8,954 bases of DNA, from NCBI GenBank assembly GCA_022573485.1, contig JACZTW010000155.1:1-8954 (forward strand), in the 5' to 3' direction. Positions 6,880-8,954 of the stretch are shown here, piece after piece. Position numbers and translations under genes: made by a program. Every line of letters starts with the position of its first letter. The stretch's first letter is position 1. Source of the stretch: Planctomycetota bacterium (GTDB lineage Bacteria > Planctomycetota > Phycisphaerae > UBA1845 > CAIVHJ01). Under the pieces are notes generated by a model that did not search any database, was not told the DNA's origin, and was given only the letters and a program-made list of their open reading frames with translations.

Positions 6880-7815
6880 GTGAAGCAGATCAACGGGCTG
6901 GAGCAAATCCCGGACGCGCTGCGGGGCTGCGTGCTGACCATCGGCAATTTTGACGGCGTACATCGGGGGCAGCAACAAATTCTCGCGCAGGCTGGCCTAA
7001 TCGGCGCCCGAACGCACCAAAAAGTCGTGGTACTCACCTTCGATCCGCATCCCCTGGAGATCGTTAGTCCCGGTCGGGCGCCGGAGCGGCTCATGCCGCT
7101 TTCGGAGAAGGTCAGCCGTCTTGCGGAAGCCGGCGCGGAGGCCGTCGTCGTCGCCAGGAGCGAGCCCGCCCTGCTCTCATTGGAGCCGCACGAGTTCATT
7201 GAGTCCGTCATTGCGCGGAAATTCAAGCCGTCGCACGTCGTCGAGGGATGGTCTTTCGGATTCGGCAAAGGCCGAAAGGGAACGCCCGATGTGCTCCGGG
7301 ATTTGGGAGCACAACACGGCTTTGAGGTCTTCATCGTCGAGCCCGTCAGATTGCAAGTGGCGGACGATGAGACCGTGCTGGTCACGAGCTCGATGATCCG
7401 AGAATTGATCCGCGCGGGGCAGGTCGATCGCGCCCGTCTCTGTCTGGGTCGGCCCTATGCTCTTTTCGGTGAAGTGGCAACCGGCCACGGGCGGGGCAGC
7501 AAACTCGGGTATCCAACGGCCAACCTTGGCCAGATCGACCAGTTGATCCCGGCGGAGGGTGTCTACGCTGGAAGAGCCGAGGTCTGCGGCGGATGCTATG
7601 ATGCCGCCATTAGCATCGGCACCACTCCCACCTTCGAAGACGGCTCTTTGCAAGTGGAGGCCTTCTTATTGGACTGCGCTGCCGAGTCGTGCGGCCAGCC
7701 GATGAAACTGGAGTTTCTGCGATTCCTGAGAGGCCAACAGCGCTTCGAGTCCCCGGAAGCCCTGACCGCACAAATCGAACAGGACGTTCAACAAGTGCGG
7801 ACAGCGGATATCTAA
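6880..7815 (+). CDS. ribF: Bifunctional riboflavin kinase / FMN adenylyltransferase RibF
   Basis: This cytoplasmic enzyme makes FMN from riboflavin (kinase, C-terminal) and then FAD (adenylyltransferase, N-terminal). From the GTG at 6880 it is 311 residues, the usual family length (E. coli about 313), and it begins VKQINGLEQIPDALRGCVLT, which lines up with the E. coli start. N-terminal motifs are TIGNFDGVHRGQQ (20-32), FDPHPLEI and SSMIRELIRAG. The kinase part shows GRGSKLGYPTANL, GVYAG, the SIGTTPTF segment and FLRGQQRFES. The second His of the nucleotidyltransferase HxGH motif is Gln here (HRGQ), and the usual YG after the FLLD segment is CG. In-frame starts at 6811 (TTG) and 6835 (ATG) would add 23 or 15 residues not seen in the family; the best ribosome site is GGAAGG (6862-6867), 12 bases before the GTG. 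The family call is secure; the start is fairly likely. Confidence 0.93.
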   Translation: MKQINGLEQIPDALRGCVLTIGNFDGVHRGQQQILAQAGLIGARTHQKVVVLTFDPHPLEIVSPGRAPERLMPLSEKVSRLAEAGAEAVVVARSEPALLSLEPHEFIESVIARKFKPSHVVEGWSFGFGKGRKGTPDVLRDLGAQHGFEVFIVEPVRLQVADDETVLVTSSMIRELIRAGQVDRARLCLGRPYALFGEVATGHGRGSKLGYPTANLGQIDQLIPAEGVYAGRAEVCGGCYDAAISIGTTPTFEDGSLQVEAFLLDCAAESCGQPMKLEFLRFLRGQQRFESPEALTAQIEQDVQQVRTADI

Positions 7816-7818
7816 GTG

Positions 7819-7832
7819 CTGAGTACTGAGTA
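7819..7832 (+). repeat. Two tandem copies of CTGAGTA in the ribF-nrnA gap
   Basis: CTGAGTA occurs twice in a row (7819-7825 and 7826-7832), 4 bases after the ribF stop. Its reverse complement TACTCAG differs by one base from the CACTCAG unit inside the downstream gene, so this is probably the same repeat family in the opposite orientation. The segment 7820-7836 can also fold into a 7-bp stem with one G-T pair and a TGA loop. Confidence 0.6.
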
Positions 7833-7850
7833 CTTAATCAGAGCCCAGAG

Positions 7851-7866
7851 TCCCGGCGCGCCGGGA
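7851..7866. other. Perfect 16-bp palindrome before nrnA
   Basis: TCCCGGCGCGCCGGGA is a perfect inverted repeat with no spacer, between the ribF stop and the nrnA ribosome site. No T-tract follows, so it is not a standard terminator. It could be an operator, a hairpin with a tight loop, or a leftover of repeat activity. The symmetry is read directly; the role is unknown. Confidence 0.45.
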
Positions 7867-7888
7867 ACGGGTCAAAGGAACCACATAC

Positions 7889-8932
7889 ATGACGTCCCTC
7901 GTCGAACAATATCGCGCCGCCGGCAGCCTGATCGACCAATGGTCGCGCGTGCTGCTGCTGACGCATGAACGTCCAGACGGCGATGCCCTCGGCTGTCTGA
8001 TCGGACTCTCACGAATGCTGCACGCCGCCGGCAAGGACGTAACAGCACTTTGCTTCGGAGCGCCAGGCCCCCGCTACGCGAAATTGATCGCGTCCGCTAA
8101 ACTAACCATCCAGACTGAAGACAGCCTTGAATTCGCACTCAGCACTCAGCACTCAGCACTCAGCACTCAGTTAGACGGCGTCATCATTGTCGACACGTGT
8201 GCGCTAAGCCAACTGACACCGGCCGCCGATTTCCTGAAATCAAAAGCAGTTCCGATCGTCGCAATCGATCACCACGCTACACATGACGACATTGCCGACT
8301 GTGCCGTCATCGATCCGTCTGCCTCTGCGTCAAGTCTGCAAGTGTTGGAACTCGCCGAAACGATGGCTTGGCCGATCGATCTTGAAACTGCCACCGCACT
8401 GTTTACTGGAATCGCCACCGATACGGGCTGGTTCCAGTTCTCCAACACGGACGCACGAACGCTCCAAGCCGCCGCGCGCCTGGTTGAGTGCGGTGTGCAA
8501 CCCAATGAGCTGTACCAGACTTATTACATGTCTGATAAGCCGGCGAGGTTGCGGCTCCTCGGGGCCGCACTCTCGCAACTTGAACTTCACGCGGAGGATC
8601 GTGTCGCCGTCCTGTGCGTCACGCCGGACCTGCTGGAGCGCTGCGGCGCCACGCGGGCCGACTCCGAGGATCTGATTAACGAACCCATGCGGATCGGTAC
8701 GGTGGAGGCTTCGGTACTATTGAGTTCACTCGATGCCGGTGTGATTAAGGTAAGTCTTCGCAGCAAGCGTTTCGTCAATTGCGCCTCTCTCGCCGCCGAA
8801 CTCGGCGGCGGCGGACATGAGCGCGCCGCGGGCGTGCGGATCAAGAGCGATCTTCAGTCCGTCAAGGAACTCATTCTCAAGGCCGTCATCGAGCAATTGC
8901 CATCAACGGAGGCGACGGGAGGATCCGCATGA
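7889..8932 (+). CDS. nrnA: NrnA-like DHH/DHHA1 phosphoesterase (oligoribonuclease / pAp phosphatase) with internal repeat
   Basis: This 347-residue DHH-family phosphoesterase has all the catalytic motifs: HERPDGDALG (26-35), VDTC (101-104), IDHH (126-129) and DTGWFQFSNT (178-187). The DHHA1 domain follows with the substrate-binding GGGGH (316-320). Proteins of this type, such as NrnA, degrade 2-5 nt oligoribonucleotides and often dephosphorylate pAp. Residues 83-94 (ALSTQHSALSTQ) are encoded by five tandem CACTCAG units. They sit in a loop just before the strand DGVIIVDT, where NrnA of Bacillus subtilis is shorter by my memory-based alignment. The frame stays open and all motifs survive, so the enzyme is probably active. 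AAAGGAA (7874-7880) precedes the ATG by 8 bases. The stop overlaps the next start (ATGA), which suggests translational coupling. The exact substrate is not decided by sequence alone. Confidence 0.92.
   Translation: MTSLVEQYRAAGSLIDQWSRVLLLTHERPDGDALGCLIGLSRMLHAAGKDVTALCFGAPGPRYAKLIASAKLTIQTEDSLEFALSTQHSALSTQLDGVIIVDTCALSQLTPAADFLKSKAVPIVAIDHHATHDDIADCAVIDPSASASSLQVLELAETMAWPIDLETATALFTGIATDTGWFQFSNTDARTLQAAARLVECGVQPNELYQTYYMSDKPARLRLLGAALSQLELHAEDRVAVLCVTPDLLERCGATRADSEDLINEPMRIGTVEASVLLSSLDAGVIKVSLRSKRFVNCASLAAELGGGGHERAAGVRIKSDLQSVKELILKAVIEQLPSTEATGGSA
8136..8170 (+). repeat. Five perfect tandem copies of CACTCAG inside nrnA
   Basis: The 7-mer CACTCAG is repeated five times without mismatch (8136-8170). 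Because 7 is not a multiple of 3, the array passes through all three frames and encodes a period-7 peptide (ALSTQHS ALSTQ). It is open in every forward frame, while the opposite orientation would contain TGA. Gain or loss of one or two units would shift the frame; three units would not. Confidence 0.95.
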
Positions 8933-8954
8933 GTACTTCGCGCGTCGCCTGCGC
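8929..8954 (+). CDS. Start of a further gene, cut by the window end
   Basis: An ATG at 8929 overlaps the nrnA stop as ATGA, with GGGAGG (8917-8922) 6 bases upstream. Only eight full codons are visible (MSTSRVAC). Related NrnA genes often neighbour truB, rbfA or ribF, so truB is one possibility, but the residues seen are too few to name it. The coupled start and good ribosome site make a real gene likely. Confidence 0.65.

Noticed and set aside
8136..8170. Tandem repeat as a CRISPR array
   Set aside because: The units are 7 bp with no spacers, and the array lies within an intact coding frame.

Overview
The window is a stretch of bacterial chromosome (roughly 60% G+C by eye) in which every convincing gene lies on the + strand. 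Two modules are visible. The left three quarters (1-6704) is the central part of a Tad/Flp type IVc pilus (tight adherence) locus. The right quarter (about 6705-8954) is a housekeeping cluster holding a flavin-cofactor enzyme and a DHH-family phosphoesterase.

Tad module, in order: the 3' part of a CpaE/TadZ-type ATPase (1-711), the CpaF/TadA secretion ATPase (798-2264), the two inner-membrane platform proteins of the TadB and TadC types (2310-3314 and 3335-4276), a small lipoprotein with a CpaD/OmpA-C-like domain (4464-4979), and a long TPR lipoprotein or exported protein of TadD type with a proline-rich extension (5001-6704). In known Tad systems TadZ/CpaE positions the machine, CpaF hydrolyses ATP, and TadB/TadC form the platform that extrudes the Flp pilin. 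CpaD and TadD are lipoproteins that help the outer-membrane secretin. The secretin (CpaC), CpaB, the prepilin peptidase and the pilins are not in the window. They presumably lie to the left or elsewhere.

Housekeeping module: ribF (bifunctional riboflavin kinase/FAD synthetase, best start GTG 6880), an NrnA-like DHH/DHHA1 phosphoesterase (7889-8932), and the first codons of a further gene coupled by an ATGA overlap (8929 onward). A perfect TATAAT sits just after the TPR gene stop and may start this transcript.

The most unusual signal is a set of short tandem repeats confined to the right module. Five perfect copies of the 7-mer CACTCAG lie inside the NrnA coding sequence. Two copies of the related CTGAGTA (opposite orientation) lie in the ribF-nrnA gap, and degenerate 8-mers of CGAGTTCC/CGACTCCT type lie upstream of ribF. 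They recall the short tandemly repeated repetitive (STRR) heptamers known from cyanobacteria.

The gene order (CpaE-CpaF-TadB-TadC followed by a lipoprotein and a TPR protein), the base composition and the short intergenic repeats would fit a planctomycete or similar deep-branching Gram-negative. That is inference; no rRNA or other taxonomic marker is present. I see no mobile element, CRISPR array, tRNA or rRNA.
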